A stretch of DNA of 27,983 bases from Phaeoceros laevis (GCA_049999765.1 JBNGIQ010009562.1:1-27983), one strand, 5' to 3'; counted from the stretch's first letter, positions 19,871-27,983 are shown. The notes: a model not told the origin generated them from the sequence alone. Translations and numbers: made by a program.

Positions 19871-20966
19871 TTACTGATTCGTATTCTCGGAATGTATAAT
19901 TGTTTCCAAATGTCTGTCTATGTCTGTGAGAGTCATATTACCCTGAAAGATAGCTAACTGTATGACCTGTAAGAACTCTTGTAAGAGAAATGACGTATCC
20001 AATCTTGCTTGTGCATTGTGCATTCCCCAACGGAACAAATGACGGTTCCGCCATAACCTGAATTGTTGCCCAAAGTCTTGGCTTATATCAAATCTAAAGG
20101 ATGGTTCAACCCTTGGTGAGGCTGGCCATCTCTTCTGATTTGGTGTATCTGCTGCAAACCTAGCCAGGTCATCAAAATCGTCGATGGATATTGTAGGGGT
20201 TGGTGCTGGTGCTTGAGTACTCGATGGAGATGCCTGTGTAGTAACTGTACTTGAGGTATCAGATGGCTGTGACATTGGCCTGACATAGGTGGCATCTGCT
20301 TGCTTGTTGGTGTCAAGTTGAGTTGTGTTGAAGAGTGTGTGGGTCCTGAGACATTTGTAGCATGAGTGATTTTGATCTATTTTGAAATGAAACAAGTTGT
20401 AAGTAAAATGGCATTGCCGGACTTACTGGGAGCTGATGGACTGGCACTGGTGGAAATGCTGATTGGAGACAGATCTGTCGGTGATGTATTCGTTGAGTTT
20501 GGTGCGATTGACGATGGTGAGTGTCTGGGAACGTTGGTGGCCCATAATTTGTAATCATAGTATTTGGAAGGAGTGGTTGAGCAGTTCGGTAAGGTGAGTG
20601 AGTAGGGCGGCGCATCTGTGGGAGAGGTGGAGCAGTGTTGATGACGTTGTGGTTGTGGTATAGTGCAGAGGTAAATGGTAGTGGTTGAAATTGTGGCGAT
20701 GCATACAGTGGTCTGGGTGAGTGTATTAGAGAATAAGTTGGTCGCGGTGGAGTGAAAGATGAGGGCGATGGCTGCGCGGACGGGTAATGGACTGATGGAT
20801 TTGGAGGAGAAGTGTGTGTAGCAATGACTTGAGGACTGTGGAAGGACATTGAGGTGGCCAGATAGGTGGGTTGCGATAGTGGTGGCGGCGTCTGATGGAT
20901 AGTGTATGACAAGCGACAGCGACTAGGAGATGGTTGATCATTCTATGGCGCTGAGCGCTGTTCCAT
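19871..20966 (-). CDS. proline-rich protein with conserved-looking C-terminal domain
   Basis: ATG at 20966 lies in a good context (GCCATGG), but codon 8 is TAG (20943-20945). The following 175 codons (to 20395 or so) are Pro/Ser/Thr/His-rich. The C-terminal part is in another frame from about 20302 to TAA at 19871: a Ser/Thr linker, then FDDLARFAADTPNQKRW and FRFDISQDFGQQFRLWRN, a helical region that looks like a folded domain. The frames could be joined by an intron with donor GTAAGT at 20426 and a weak AAG acceptor at 20303 (124 bases). No family recognised; capsid-like or LINE ORF1-like are guesses. It is convergent with the RNase H1-like gene, 156 bases from its stop. Confidence 0.45.
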
Positions 20967-21440
20967 GGCGTAGGTGGAGGGTGAAGGGGGAGGACACTGG
21001 TGAGGTGTGTCTGGGTGTAATGGTATTGATGGCCCGATGCCGCAACTTAAGGCTGTTTTCATGTATGATTTCCATAATGAGTGTTAGGACTCGCAGCGGG
21101 ATATTTAATGTTGTTCTGAGCGTTGGGGAGGCATTTGTTTTTCAAAATGGATCTAGTGTGACCTTTCAAACCGCTATGGTTATAATGGATACATATTTCA
21201 TAAAATCCTTGGAGTAGATGTCTGTGTTAACAAAAATCGGCAAGCTGGGAAGTTTTGATAGTGTGTGCTGTCCGTGAGACACCTACAGGATATAGAAATC
21301 AAGTAGCAGTAGATAGGCCTTCTTTAGTCAAGGCGAGGCAGAAGATAACGTGAACAACGCTAAAGCTAGAGAGAAACAGTTCAGACGTGTAATGTTTGGC
21401 AAGCCGTCAGATTATTATCTACAAAAGGAGCTTCCATGTC
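20967..21440. other. no gene recognised
   Basis: Presumed upstream region of the proline-rich ORF. A 95-codon plus-strand frame (20930-21217) contains a chance-like RTRSG string but no supporting motif. Confidence 0.35.
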
Positions 21441-21577
21441 AGTAGCGGCCACAATGCCTGATAGCCAAGTCTTTCAAAGCTAGCTCGTAACCAACCTTCT
21501 AAGCTAGGTTAGTAGCGGCCACAATGCCTGATAGGTCTTTCAAAGCTAGCTCGTAATCGACCTTCTAAGCTAGCTTC
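21441..21577. repeat. 70-bp tandem duplication
   Basis: AGTAGCGGCCACAATGCC starts at 21441 and again at 21511. The second unit lacks four bases (CCAA after GATAG) and has scattered substitutions. It is followed by more GCTAGCTT and TCGAAGG echoes to about 21620, suggesting older partial units. Confidence 0.8.
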
Positions 21578-21683
21578 GAAGGTATCCTCGAAGGTGTCTT
21601 CTAAGCGGCCTTCGGAAGCCAACTATGAACATGCATCGTCATGATTCCTGGTAACGACAACTGATCGGCAACACTAAGTCCCT

Positions 21684-22025
21684 TCAGAATTCCACAAATA
21701 AGCTATCTGCACTTGACGTGGTCGTGTCGACGGACTGTGTACTGAGACAGGAATCAGCTGAAAAGTCCTGATGAGCCGATGTCGAACTTCTTTGAGAATT
21801 GGAGACATAGTTCGATAGCCGATTGGCTGTATGAATTGCTGGGGTGACCGGTGGAATGACTGCCTGGGCATTTTGCGGTAGCAAGGCTGCCTGTGAAGGG
21901 GGTGGTGTTACAACTGCGGCGAGGTGCCTAAATGGAGGAGTCACTGGGGGAGCTGGGACTGGAGGGGGTGGCGGGGGAGGTTGGGGAAGGGACGGTTGTG
22001 TGTTGCAACCACTGCGTGTGATCAC
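21684..22025 (-). CDS. proline-rich ORF with ITRSG N-terminal motif
   Basis: The frame is open upstream to a TAA near 22070 and closes at 21684. It has VITRSGCNTQPSLP, then a run of prolines, then an Ala/Thr/Ser-rich tail. No folded domain is evident. The start is uncertain: there is no ATG before the motif, so an upstream exon or non-AUG start would be needed. The N-terminal block resembles VTTRSGYNTTPTPTPP in the ORF at 25877-26221, suggesting a shared family or a shared retroelement leader peptide. Confidence 0.35.
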   Translation of the reverse strand: MITRSGCNTQPSLPQPPPPPPPVPAPPVTPPFRHLAAVVTPPPSQAALLPQNAQAVIPPVTPAIHTANRLSNYVSNSQRSSTSAHQDFSADSCLSTQSVDTTTSSADSLFVEF

Positions 22026-22940
22026 TATTGTGTCGAGTAGCAGGGGTGGAGTATGGGGAGGTGCAGCTTAGCTTATAATGAGGTTGAACTTGAAGTGCGT
22101 GTTGTGTGGATGGGCATGCAATACTGTGGCCAAACGTTCGTTATGGAAATAGCAGGTTTGGAAAGTGGGAGTGATGAATATGGAAAGTCGAGAGTGCTCA
22201 ATGGCTGTATTGTAAGGCACAGCTTGTGGGGGTCTGATTGAGACCACAACATTCACTGACTTTGAGCTGATTTGAGGCTGCTTCGCTGGATGTGGAGATA
22301 ATAGGTGTTTTTAATCAACGCAGATGAGAAGCAAGAGCTAAGCCTTAGCTTTAGTTAAGAACATGCCACTAGGGTGTCTTAGAGAGGTAGGCAAGTGCGA
22401 GGATCATGCTTGGCTCAGAGAGATTTCAAGTTATGGGGATTTGATAGCAGTAGGGATTCTATTTGACCACTGTAGTCTGGGTGGTGTGGCAGAGGACCTA
22501 AACCATAACTGGATTGAAGACATGCGGTCTTAACATTCGGGGTCTATACATGACTGGATTTGGTGAGATCTGGTGTGCGAGGTGCATGGGATAGCATTTA
22601 CGAACTTAGGTACTGTTTGAAGCTCAGTTTACAAGTTCGGGTAACATTTACTAACTGGATTGGCCGTGCGAATGTGACTTATATGACTGAAGGAATTGTA
22701 GGTAGTTGGAGGCAGAGACTACACTATGGCTTGTTATAAAAGCTTCATCTGTTAAGCTCTCTTTAGAAGAGTCTTCCTTGTTGCTCGTGTACAGGTGCAC
22801 ATGATTTTGTGCTCCAGGGAGCACATGACGTTGGCTTTGAGATGGATGGGCTGAACGTCCTTGGCGGCTTCTGAGATTTCAATCTGCGGCCTTGTTGCAA
22901 AATGATTTAGACTTGATGCAGGTGTCGGATTAGGTATGCC
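22026..22940. other. no gene recognised
   Basis: Only short motif-free frames are present. Repeated CTGGATT words occur between about 22510 and 22660. Confidence 0.35.
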
Positions 22941-23021
22941 ATGAGGCATGGTGCAAAACTTGTTTTAGGAGATGGTGCTGTGTATGTGGATTTGGCTGAC
23001 GTGGCTCCTATTTGTATCTGA
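22941..23021 (+). CDS. small ORF or exon, unknown
   Basis: A 26-codon frame from ATG 22941 reading MRHGAKLVLGDGAVYVDLAD and ending at TGA. It is amphipathic and protein-like despite its length. It lies 12 bases upstream of the next small ORF in a different frame, so both could be exons of one gene. Confidence 0.25.
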   Translation: MRHGAKLVLGDGAVYVDLADVAPICI

Positions 23022-23033
23022 AGTGGCGTGTCC

Positions 23034-23183
23034 ATGGAGGGTAACTGCGCACATATGGAGCTGAAGAAACGAATTAAAGCCATACAGTTTGTCATGCGGA
23101 GAACAGCAGATCCCATTACTACAGAAGACAGAAGGTGCATTGTGAAGGCAGTCCTGGTTTTGATGTCTGGGTACGAGATGTAA
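23034..23183 (+). CDS. small ORF or exon, 49 codons, unknown
   Basis: A 49-codon frame ATG to TAA with MELKKRIKAIQFVMRRTAD and EDRRCIVKAVLVLMSGYEM: charged amphipathic helices and no low complexity, which suggests a real protein segment rather than chance. No family recognised. Confidence 0.35.
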   Translation: MEGNCAHMELKKRIKAIQFVMRRTADPITTEDRRCIVKAVLVLMSGYEM

Positions 23184-23380
23184 AATCAGTAAGGAAAGTG
23201 AAATTCACACTACGCTTGCTTTCTTTGTAGGCGAAGGCTGTAAAGCGATATAGTTTATAAGCATTCGCAGGAGACTATCCTGTAAGTAAGCTGTCCTTTT
23301 TTGACGTAAGGATGTGGAAAGGTGATTGTTTTTTGTCGTGCAGAGTAAGAGGAAGCAATGAGCAGTAGGATTTTGGGTTT

Positions 23381-23501
23381 GGACAACTATCCGCATATCT
23401 GGCTGAGGGTGTGAGCATCCATCCGTATATTTGGGTGGGGGTGGACAACTGTCCGCATATCTGGCTGGGTAGTGGACAACTGTCCGCATATCTGGCTAAG
23501 G
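23381..23501. repeat. four-unit minisatellite, 30-32 bp
   Basis: The unit GGACAACTGTCCGCATATCT followed by GGCTG starts at about 23381, 23411 (degenerate), 23442 and 23474. Each unit contains the near-palindrome GGACAACTGTCC. It creates motif-free repetitive minus-strand frames (23205-23556). Confidence 0.75.
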
Positions 23502-23938
23502 TACTTAGTGTGCGGCTTGTTCCCAAGTTGCTATAATCCAAGATGTGGGCATGCAATCATCTGATCTGTCTGATCAAACAAGTGAAGAATTGACAAGCAG
23601 TAGGATTATAATATGATTGAGCACAGACAATAATGTTCAAGTGAAAGAAGTACAAAACGTAAGGTAGCTTCAGAAAACAGTAGCTAATGGATAGCTTCAG
23701 GGGTAGGTGCCCATTAGCTAGAGAAAAACTGAGCTTTTAATTTAGATTTATCTGTCTAAAATAGCTGGCGGCATAGTAGGAAAACACTGTAAGCAAACAT
23801 AGTAAGTAGACAGAAAAGGCAGACATAGGGAACAAGCATAGGATGCAAACAAGGCATGGAGTAAGCAGGTGGGAGACAAGCATAACAGGCAAACCTGTGA
23901 AGTCGGCTGGCATATACACTTGGGAGCCCATCTGCCCA
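23502..23938. other. no gene recognised
   Basis: Non-coding sequence between the minisatellite and the end of the F-box gene; probably contains the 3' region of the minus-strand F-box gene. Confidence 0.35.
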
Positions 23939-24622
23939 TCAATCATCAGACATGTAATCCGGTATGGAGTTCCACGAGGTCATAGAGTCTTCTATGTCAC
24001 GCTGGTCTTGCTGGTATTCCGACATGTCACCCATGTGGTTGAGTTCATCTTGGGAGAGCATCTGTTCAAGTTGTCGGGAATTGTAGTCCATCATCTCTTT
24101 ACAAAGCATTTTCTGATACCTTTTCCAGTCAATGTCCCCCCATATGGCTTGCAAGCTCTGGAACAATTGGGGAATGGAAACAGCAGGTTGAGAGTAGTCT
24201 TCGTAGATACAAATGGCCTCTTCATCATCTGTGAAGAGGTATTCCCAAGTGCTAGGAGTACAGCAGAAGTCATCCAAGTCATTGGTAAAATGGTAAGTAT
24301 TGAGCATCCTCATGTAAACTCCATGTTCGTGACTGGTGATATCCTTTGCATGCTCAAAGCGATGGTGAACCTCCAGGTGGTGGCAAAAAAGTTGATGACA
24401 TAATGAGCATTTGACACAGTCTGCTTCTCCCCTTGTTTGGATATACGATACAGTGAAGTCTGTTTGCCTGGTGATGAGACTAAACTTGTGGCAGACTCCC
24501 CGTAACTTAAGGATATCCTTGAAGGATAGGCAACAGAAAATATGGCGGAGAAGAGTGTCCGATAAGTCATAAATTGAGGTAGCTTCCCATCCCCGGTTTT
24601 GGTCGTCATAGTAGAACATCAT
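23939..24622 (-). CDS. F-box and C2H2 zinc-finger protein, module B
   Basis: 227 codons ending in TGA. Residues 18-60 (IYDLSDTLLRHIFCCLSFKD, then LRGVCHKF) fit the F-box consensus that recruits substrates to SCF ubiquitin ligases through Skp1. Residues 72-91 (CSLCHQLFCHHLEVHHRFEH) form a C2H2-type zinc finger with slightly short spacing. The remainder is acidic and aromatic with a Gln/Asp-rich C-terminus. The frame continues upstream, through two TAG codons (24665-24667, 24791-24793), into the tail of module A, so B may be the second half of one protein rather than a separate gene. The ATG at 24622 is simply the first after the TAG. Substrate unknown. Confidence 0.6.
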   Translation of the reverse strand: MMFYYDDQNRGWEATSIYDLSDTLLRHIFCCLSFKDILKLRGVCHKFSLITRQTDFTVSYIQTRGEADCVKCSLCHQLFCHHLEVHHRFEHAKDITSHEHGVYMRMLNTYHFTNDLDDFCCTPSTWEYLFTDDEEAICIYEDYSQPAVSIPQLFQSLQAIWGDIDWKRYQKMLCKEMMDYNSRQLEQMLSQDELNHMGDMSEYQQDQRDIEDSMTSWNSIPDYMSDD

Positions 24623-24664
24623 ATTATTGTAGTCCGTGTCATCTAGATAGTCATTCCATAGGTT

Positions 24665-25329
24665 CTAGTCCTCGTCTCTCCAAATGCTAAAGAGCAGTCT
24701 GAAGTCCCCATTGAGTTTGAACCAATCTAACTCTCTAATCCGTTGAGGAACAGACCATTCATTGACATCAAAGTGGCAGTATTCTGGCCCCTAGTCATCT
24801 ATCAGATCATCTAGAATCCGGAGGTATGTGCGGGCTTCTTGCTGTGTGATAAGTCCAGTGTGTGCTTGCCTAGATAATGAATATCTAGATGCCATTCGGA
24901 CTTCATGAAACAGAAACAGCGCGGACAAGTGAACATCATCCAAAGTTCACAATAAGTTGCTAAGAAGGAAGGCGAACAGAAGAGGTTCAACATGGTGGAA
25001 GATGTAATGCTGAGGAAAAAGAGGTCAATTGGCGGCAGTAAGAAGGCAACCTCTTCCCAGAATGTGTCAGGCAATGATGCATCCCAAGAGGGCGTAGGTG
25101 AAGAGGAACTGGCATCTGACTGAAGGGTGAGGGTCTTCATTCTGACCTGGTGAGATCCCATAGTGTCCTGATCGTCCTCAGGCACTGTGTCAGTGGATAA
25201 GTCAATGTCCGCTTCGTGAGAAAGAACTGTTGCTACACGGTTGTGGTTACATTGGCTTATAGTGAGTGCAGAAGTGGCAGCTGCAACGACATGGGGGCTG
25301 AATAGCCATTGCATTCCAGAACCGTGCAT
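24665..25329 (-). pseudogene. F-box and C2H2 zinc-finger module A, frameshifted
   Basis: ATG 25329; the N-terminus is Ser/Thr/Asp-rich. Residues 86-130 (LPDTFWEEVAFLLPPIDLFF, ending ELW) are an F-box. Residues 135-156 (CPRC.. to H..H) are a canonical C2H2 finger with spacing CX2CX12HX4H. Just after KHTLD the frame ends, but the next frame continues the similarity: LITQQEARTYLRIL aligns with ITSHEHGVYMRML of module B. This indicates a one-base indel near 24855. The restored frame then runs through DVNEWSVPQRIREL and LLFSIWRDED with TAG at 24791-24793 and 24665-24667. An in-frame extension upstream of the ATG (to about 25480) reads LFAEEVLEDSYWRGYIHEV before a TGA and may be an exon. Confidence 0.55.
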
Positions 25330-25484
25330 GACACTGAATATTGTGTCTCACCCACCGTACCCCTGTTGTGTTGACAGACCCTTCCCTATAACTTCGTGTA
25401 TGTACCCCCTCCAATAACTATCCTCGAGTACTTCCTCAGCAAACAGTGTTACAGAATTAAAGTAGCAGGAGAAGAAGAGGTGCG

Positions 25485-25698
25485 TCAAAGAAAGATTGGT
25501 AAGGTAATTCCTGCACCAAGTTGCATAGTGACATAGGCCTGGGCCAACATCAAGTTGGGGAAACCTTTAAAGACTGCACCCTTAAAACCATGGATTTGTT
25601 CATACCAGGTGTTCCATGATTGGTAAATCCCTGGAGTCCTTCCCTTAATAACAACATAGAAAGGAGGGCATGCCCTCGGCTGTGGTTGAGGGAGCATA
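25485..25698 (-). pseudogene. orphan RNase H1 hybrid-binding domain exon, copy 2
   Basis: Right after a possible acceptor (catttactAG), ATG 25697 starts a frame whose core is FYVVIKGRTPGIYQSWNTWY then FKGAVFKGF and LAQAYV. This is the RNase H1 N-terminal hybrid-binding fold (Pfam viroplasmin family). It is closely comparable to exon 1 of the gene at 18528. No catalytic RNase H exon follows on the minus strand; the next recognisable coding sequence is the F-box module. Either a fragment of a duplicated gene or the domain reused in a fusion. Confidence 0.6.
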
Positions 25699-25876
25699 CT
25701 AGTAAATGTAAAATGAAAAACCTCGATCAGCACTAAATGCCCAACAACCGAATACCTTCAACAGTAACAAGCATGTAACATCAGGAAGCCAGCAGGTAAA
25801 GCTGTTGCTGCCTGGCACTAGAGCACCTACCACTCGCTGACATACGACAACAGGAGCAGACTGAGCCACTCCTGTG

Positions 25877-26221
25877 CTAATTCCAATGGCCTGTCTGAAG
25901 AAGAGATATAAGAGTACGATGAATGAGCTTGGAAGCAACCTCCCTGCCAGCTCTGGTAGCTACAAAATGGATAGCTTCTGCCTGTTCTCCACTATTTGTA
26001 GCCATGCGATGGATAACTTCGATAAGTTCGTCCTCTATGAGCTGGACAGGAGGAGTTGGAGTTGGCGTGGTGTTGTAACCACTACGAGTGGTCACCATCA
26101 CAAACCTTGCGGATCTGTAACCTGGCTGCGGGGTGAATGCAACTTCCAACACAGAGCCTGAAGTGCAAAGGTGTCCACAAAAGACCCCTACAGCGACCGA
26201 AATAGGGAGCCTCAACTGCAA
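25877..26221 (-). CDS. ORF with VTTRSG motif, unknown
   Basis: The likely start is ATG 26098 (MVTTRSGYNTTPTPTPP), followed by LIEDELIEVIHRMATNSGEQ and an Arg/Ala helix, about 73 codons to TAG at 25877; the frame is also open upstream to 26221. The TRSG start followed by a proline-rich stretch recurs at 21684-22025. In copy 2 of the RNase H-type domain this ORF lies about 180 bases upstream on the same strand and could be a preceding exon. Confidence 0.35.
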   Translation of the reverse strand: MQLRLPISVAVGVFCGHLCTSGSVLEVAFTPQPGYRSARFVMVTTRSGYNTTPTPTPPVQLIEDELIEVIHRMATNSGEQAEAIHFVATRAGREVASKLIHRTLISLLQTGHWN

Positions 26222-26366
26222 ATTGCAGTTGGCTACAGAGCAACTCTGTGATCTCCACTACATTTACCACTAGAGCACTTCATCTACTGGTTGTGCACAC
26301 CCTGATCTTCGTCATCTGAACTGATCCCAAGTGCAGTGTACAATCCTTCACCGATTACAGTAGAAA

Positions 26367-26516
26367 CTAGTTACCATCGGCCTCCATCATCATCAAACCC
26401 TCAGAGAGCCGCCTTGGTTGTCCCCGTAAGCTCAGAATCGTATGATTTCTAGCAACAGAACAGGCATAGTCTTTGTCCAATAACACCATAGGATTTTCAG
26501 CAGCATCACCAGTCAT
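26367..26516 (-). CDS. small ORF, 49 codons, unknown
   Basis: ATG 26516 to TAG 26367-26369. It reads MTGDAAENPMVLLDKDYACS then LSLRGQPRRLSEGLMMMEAD, with protein-like composition and no low complexity. Possibly an exon between the orphan hybrid-binding exon copy 3 and the TRSG ORF on the same strand. No family recognised. Confidence 0.3.
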   Translation of the reverse strand: MTGDAAENPMVLLDKDYACSVARNHTILSLRGQPRRLSEGLMMMEADGN

Positions 26517-26743
26517 CAGAAGCAGTGAATTTCGGTAGCATTAGCGTGCGAAGAACACCATCAGTAAGCTCCCAACATTACGGATTTCCTGGGGTGCGAG
26601 AACTCCAGCTAAAGTAGGCTCCAGTAGCAATAGCAGTTAATGTACAACATGGCTGTAGCATAAATTGTTGTGAAGGTCACCCTACGGAGAATAGCGTAAG
26701 CTACAAATCAGTATCTTGGCAGTGTGACTTCCGGACCCAACAC

Positions 26744-26917
26744 CTGTGATATCCAAGCCTCAGCCGCTGCCAGTGTATGAAATCCCCGAAAGACTGGAGT
26801 GATACAAGGGCCTGTTGCATAGATATGCTGCTGCAGTTGCTCAGTCACTGTATCCCAGGAGGTATAAATGCCTGGCTACCGCCCTTTGACTATAACATAG
26901 TAAGGGAAAGGAAGCAT
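26744..26917 (-). pseudogene. orphan RNase H1 hybrid-binding domain exon, copy 3, with TAG
   Basis: ATG 26917 (after a CCAG acceptor-like site) gives MLPFPYYVIVKGR, then TAG at 26876-26878, then PGIYTSWDTVTEQL and PVFRGFHTLAAAEAWISQ. It ends at CAG|GTGTTG, a plausible donor at 26743. The TAG replaces the Thr found in copies 1 and 2 (GRT), inside an otherwise conserved block. No catalytic exons follow. It is too short and interrupted to stand out as a normal ORF, which is why it is easy to miss. Confidence 0.6.
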
Positions 26918-27178
26918 GCCTGGAGGACTCCGACACAAGATCTGCAGTGGGAAGCTTCCAACAGAGAGGCGTTAGCCTAAGAATTCCAACATAGGTAGCG
27001 ACAAAATTGGGGAATGTGAAGCCGGGTGGCCAGTAGAAAGGCTACAGCCCAAGGCCTCGTAGCATTCAATGGCGAGCAATGCTGAAGAACCTTGTAGCCT
27101 CACAAAACAGCTAGAACATTGTTGAGAGTGAACTAGAGCCTGAAAGCGGGGCTACCCGCCTATTCGGATGTCGATGCT
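26918..27178. other. no gene recognised
   Basis: No convincing frame on either strand. Confidence 0.3.
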
Positions 27179-27895
27179 TCAGTTCGCCAGGTCCTGTAAA
27201 AGAGTGCCAACACCGAGGAGCACAACAAGTGACTTCAGACAATGAAAAAGGGATAGACTGTAGAGTAACGCCTGGAGGTTTGCAATGTGAGGAACAAAGA
27301 AGGGGGGGTGCAGAACAAAGGTGAGGATACGTGGCAAGGAAAGAAAAAGGGACGTGAAATGAAGGACTGAAGAAGAAGACACGCTCTGAATAGATGAAAT
27401 GAAGGTTGGAAGGGCAGTAAATTGATGGTAGGCAAGCGCGAGTGTAGCGGTATGGAAGGGAGAGCAGGACATGCGGTCAAAGCGCAAAGCAGGTGGATCT
27501 CTAAACGCAAAAAACTGCAAACAACAGCCAAGTGGCACACACAGCAAAAGAGCAGAAAGGAATTTAGGATGGGAAGGACGGCGCTGCTGTGACGAGTGCA
27601 ATGCACTCAGTGGCGACCCGATCGCAGGATAGGAAAACAGTGAGGTATAGAAAAAGTGTGGAAAAATGTGAGAATGTAGGACAGGAAGAAAGAAAATGGC
27701 AATAAGATATATGAGAATGTAGCCCAGGCGATGGAGATGCGATGATAGGGGAGTAATGAAAGAGCGGAAGAGAAAGGACGGCCCAGCAGTTGTGGATGAT
27801 GTCTGCTCATTCACTGGGGCTGTACGGGATGCAAGTGCACTGAATGACAATTCAATGAAAAAGCAAATACCTGTCTGACGGATTGAAAGTGGCAA
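27179..27895 (-). other. pyrimidine-rich stretch with a long low-complexity ORF
   Basis: The minus strand is pyrimidine-rich, so stop codons (which need purines) are scarce and two overlapping frames stay open (238 and 123 codons). The longer one is Ser/Leu/Phe/Pro-rich with several hydrophobic stretches (for example YILIYLIAIFFLPVLH) that would score as membrane segments. I see no family motif. Composition alone can explain it, so it is not called a gene. Confidence 0.4.
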
Positions 27896-27983
27896 GGAAC
27901 TGGTAGAGTACTTTCAGGTTTTTGGAAGTTTGTCGTACTTGTATGATATACTTATCCAGCCAATCTCCCATTTCTTGGATTGT

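Noticed and set aside
20377-20426. 50-base GTAAGT..AATAG intron in the proline-rich ORF
   Set aside because: Good splice sites, but removal leaves the downstream part in the wrong frame; a 124-base alternative fits the frame but has a weak acceptor.
21765-21787. Hammerhead-ribozyme-like string CTGATGAG ... GTCGAAC
   Set aside because: Stem II does not pair well, the base after GAA is C instead of A, and the stretch is antisense to a plausible coding frame.
25485-26917. Viroplasmin-like domains as an endogenous pararetrovirus
   Set aside because: The same fold is the normal N-terminal domain of eukaryotic RNase H1; a spliced RNase H1 gene with it is present here and no viral coat, movement or RT genes accompany the copies.
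27179-27895. 238-codon hydrophobic ORF as a membrane protein gene
   Set aside because: Pyrimidine-rich composition keeps several frames open at once; no motif or context supports a gene.
1-27983. CRISPR arrays, rRNA or tRNA genes
   Set aside because: None seen; the repeats present are tandem or inverted repeats without spacer structure.

Overview
This is eukaryotic nuclear DNA, most likely from the green lineage (a plant or alga). The grounds are spliced genes with GT-AG introns, an LTR retrotransposon whose primer-binding site is the exact complement of a plant-type tRNA-Asp 3' end, an importin-11 type exon, and a dense, decayed load of retroelements. The species cannot be named from the sequence. 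Three runs of exactly 100 N (728-827, 1117-1216, 6645-6744) are scaffold gaps.

Left arm (1-7450): wreckage of several retroelements. On the minus strand there is a partial Ty3/gypsy-type element made of an LTR (about 4548-5942) with CCAAT and TATA signals, a tRNA-Asp primer-binding site (4524-4541), gag (2853-4379, interrupted) and a protease reading frame (1678-2856). It is cut off right after the protease at a short inverted-repeat element (1586-1689), so no reverse transcriptase or integrase follows. Upstream of the LTR lies a partial coiled-coil ORF (5992-6918, minus). Next to it, on the plus strand, is a frameshifted Ty3/gypsy reverse-transcriptase fragment (6921-7450).

Middle (7451-12430): mostly non-coding. 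It holds one clear host exon, importin-11-like (8123-8264, plus), and a minus-strand reading frame of unknown function (11573-12427) that is open only if two TAA codons are ignored.

LINE (12484-17683, minus): a near full-length non-LTR retrotransposon with ORF1 (serine/threonine-rich region, coiled coil, RRM-like region) and ORF2 (endonuclease, reverse transcriptase, CCHC knuckle). The copy is decayed: in-frame stops, one frameshift and a catalytic FADN in place of YADD.

Right arm (18500-27983): a five-exon RNase H1-like gene with all catalytic residues (18528-19714, plus), convergent with a proline-rich ORF (19871-20966, minus). Beyond it come two TRSG-motif ORFs, two orphan RNase H1 hybrid-binding-domain exons (25485-25698 and 26744-26917, minus), and two adjacent F-box plus C2H2 zinc-finger modules (23939-25329, minus) that look like a tandem duplication. 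Several satellite-like repeats lie between them.

The most interesting cross-cutting signal concerns the stops that interrupt otherwise recognisable frames. They are TAG 13 times, TAA 3 times and TGA twice, and they occur in six or seven unrelated reading frames. This could mean loss of CAG/CAA codons by deamination of methylated cytosine, or UAR read as glutamine as in some ulvophyte algae. One of these stops, between LINE ORF1 and ORF2, sits in the exact UAG-CAR-YYA leaky-stop context.
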